In this document: positions 6,228-6,327 of the stretch, one piece after another | Position numbering within the stretch: the stretch's first letter is position 1 | How the letters are laid out: every line of letters starts with the position of its first letter | DNA from: Anaerolineales bacterium | GTDB lineage: Bacteria; Chloroflexota; Anaerolineae; Anaerolineales; UBA11657 | Length of the DNA: 6,327 nt | NCBI GenBank assembly: GCA_947503585.1 | Contig: CANNEJ010000095.1 | Coordinates: forward strand, 1 to 6,327 | Reading direction: 5' to 3' | The notes under the pieces: model-generated | Database searches by the model: none | Seen by the model: the letters and a program-made list of their open reading frames with translations, nothing else | What the model was told of the DNA's origin: nothing | Translations under genes and position numbers: made by a program

Positions 6228-6327
6228 GGTGTGTGAACCATTGCGGAAAAACGCAAGATATCCAGTTCGTATAGGCAAGCTAATTTGCGCAATTCCGGCT
6301 TAATTCGTTCGCAAAGTGCTTGGCAAC
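6228..6327. other. non-coding stretch at window end with clustered TTGCG/CGCAA motifs
   Basis: This sequence is richer in A and T than the genes, and no start codon with an SD or family-like reading frame is visible on either strand. TTGCG or its complement occurs at 6241-6245, 6252-6256, 6285-6289, 6288-6292 and 6310-6314. Two pairs could form small hairpins (6241-6256, and 6284-6315 with a 20-base loop), and TTGCGCAA (6285-6292) is itself a palindrome. It may be the upstream region of the next gene, which lies outside the window. Confidence 0.4.

Noticed and set aside
6053..6292. Minus-strand frame of 79 codons overlapping the ftsZ 3' end and the terminator
   Set aside because: It runs through the terminator stem and the ftsZ coding end, lacks an SD and has no recognisable features.
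6228..6327. tRNA or small RNA gene downstream of ftsZ
   Set aside because: I could not fit a cloverleaf, and the small hairpins present are too weak to support an RNA gene.

Overview
The window is a division and cell-wall (dcw) cluster read entirely on the + strand, in the order murC (3' part), murB, ddl, ftsQ, ftsA, ftsZ. All six genes are recognisable from family motifs. I see no mobile element, CRISPR array, tRNA, rRNA or horizontally acquired cargo, and no undescribed multi-gene system. The unexplained material is regulatory and structural and lies mostly in the ftsA-ftsZ gap and downstream of ftsZ.

Organism: a GC-rich (roughly 60% by eye) bacterium that makes ordinary D-Ala-D-Ala peptidoglycan and divides with FtsZ anchored by FtsA. 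The wording of FtsZ, the type II MurB, the FtsQ ending in -PYYR and the gene order murC-murB-ddl-ftsQ-ftsA-ftsZ look most like Chloroflexota or a neighbouring Terrabacteria lineage. This is a from-memory impression, not a search result, and should be held at moderate confidence.

Layout: positions 2-475 carry the C-terminal third of MurC. murB (472-1437) overlaps it by 4 bases, ddl (about 1430-2548) overlaps murB by about 8 bases, and ftsQ (2550-3488) starts one base after the ddl stop. These four genes are packed as a translationally coupled run. A 38-base gap with a good Shine-Dalgarno (SD) site precedes ftsA (3527-4768). A 65-base AT-rich gap precedes ftsZ (4834-6120); it holds a weak hairpin with a T-tract, two -10-like boxes and a strong SD. 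After ftsZ come a perfect 22-base palindrome (6133-6154), a long intrinsic terminator (6171-6227) and about 100 bases without a convincing gene. Those last bases are comparatively AT-rich and hold several TTGCG/CGCAA motifs.

How the genes work together: MurC and MurB act in UDP-MurNAc-pentapeptide synthesis and Ddl supplies the D-Ala-D-Ala dipeptide. FtsQ is the membrane scaffold of the divisome, FtsA tethers the Z-ring to the membrane and FtsZ forms the ring. The structure after ftsZ marks the end of the transcription unit. The ftsA-ftsZ gap is the most likely place for a separate adjustment of FtsZ dosage.
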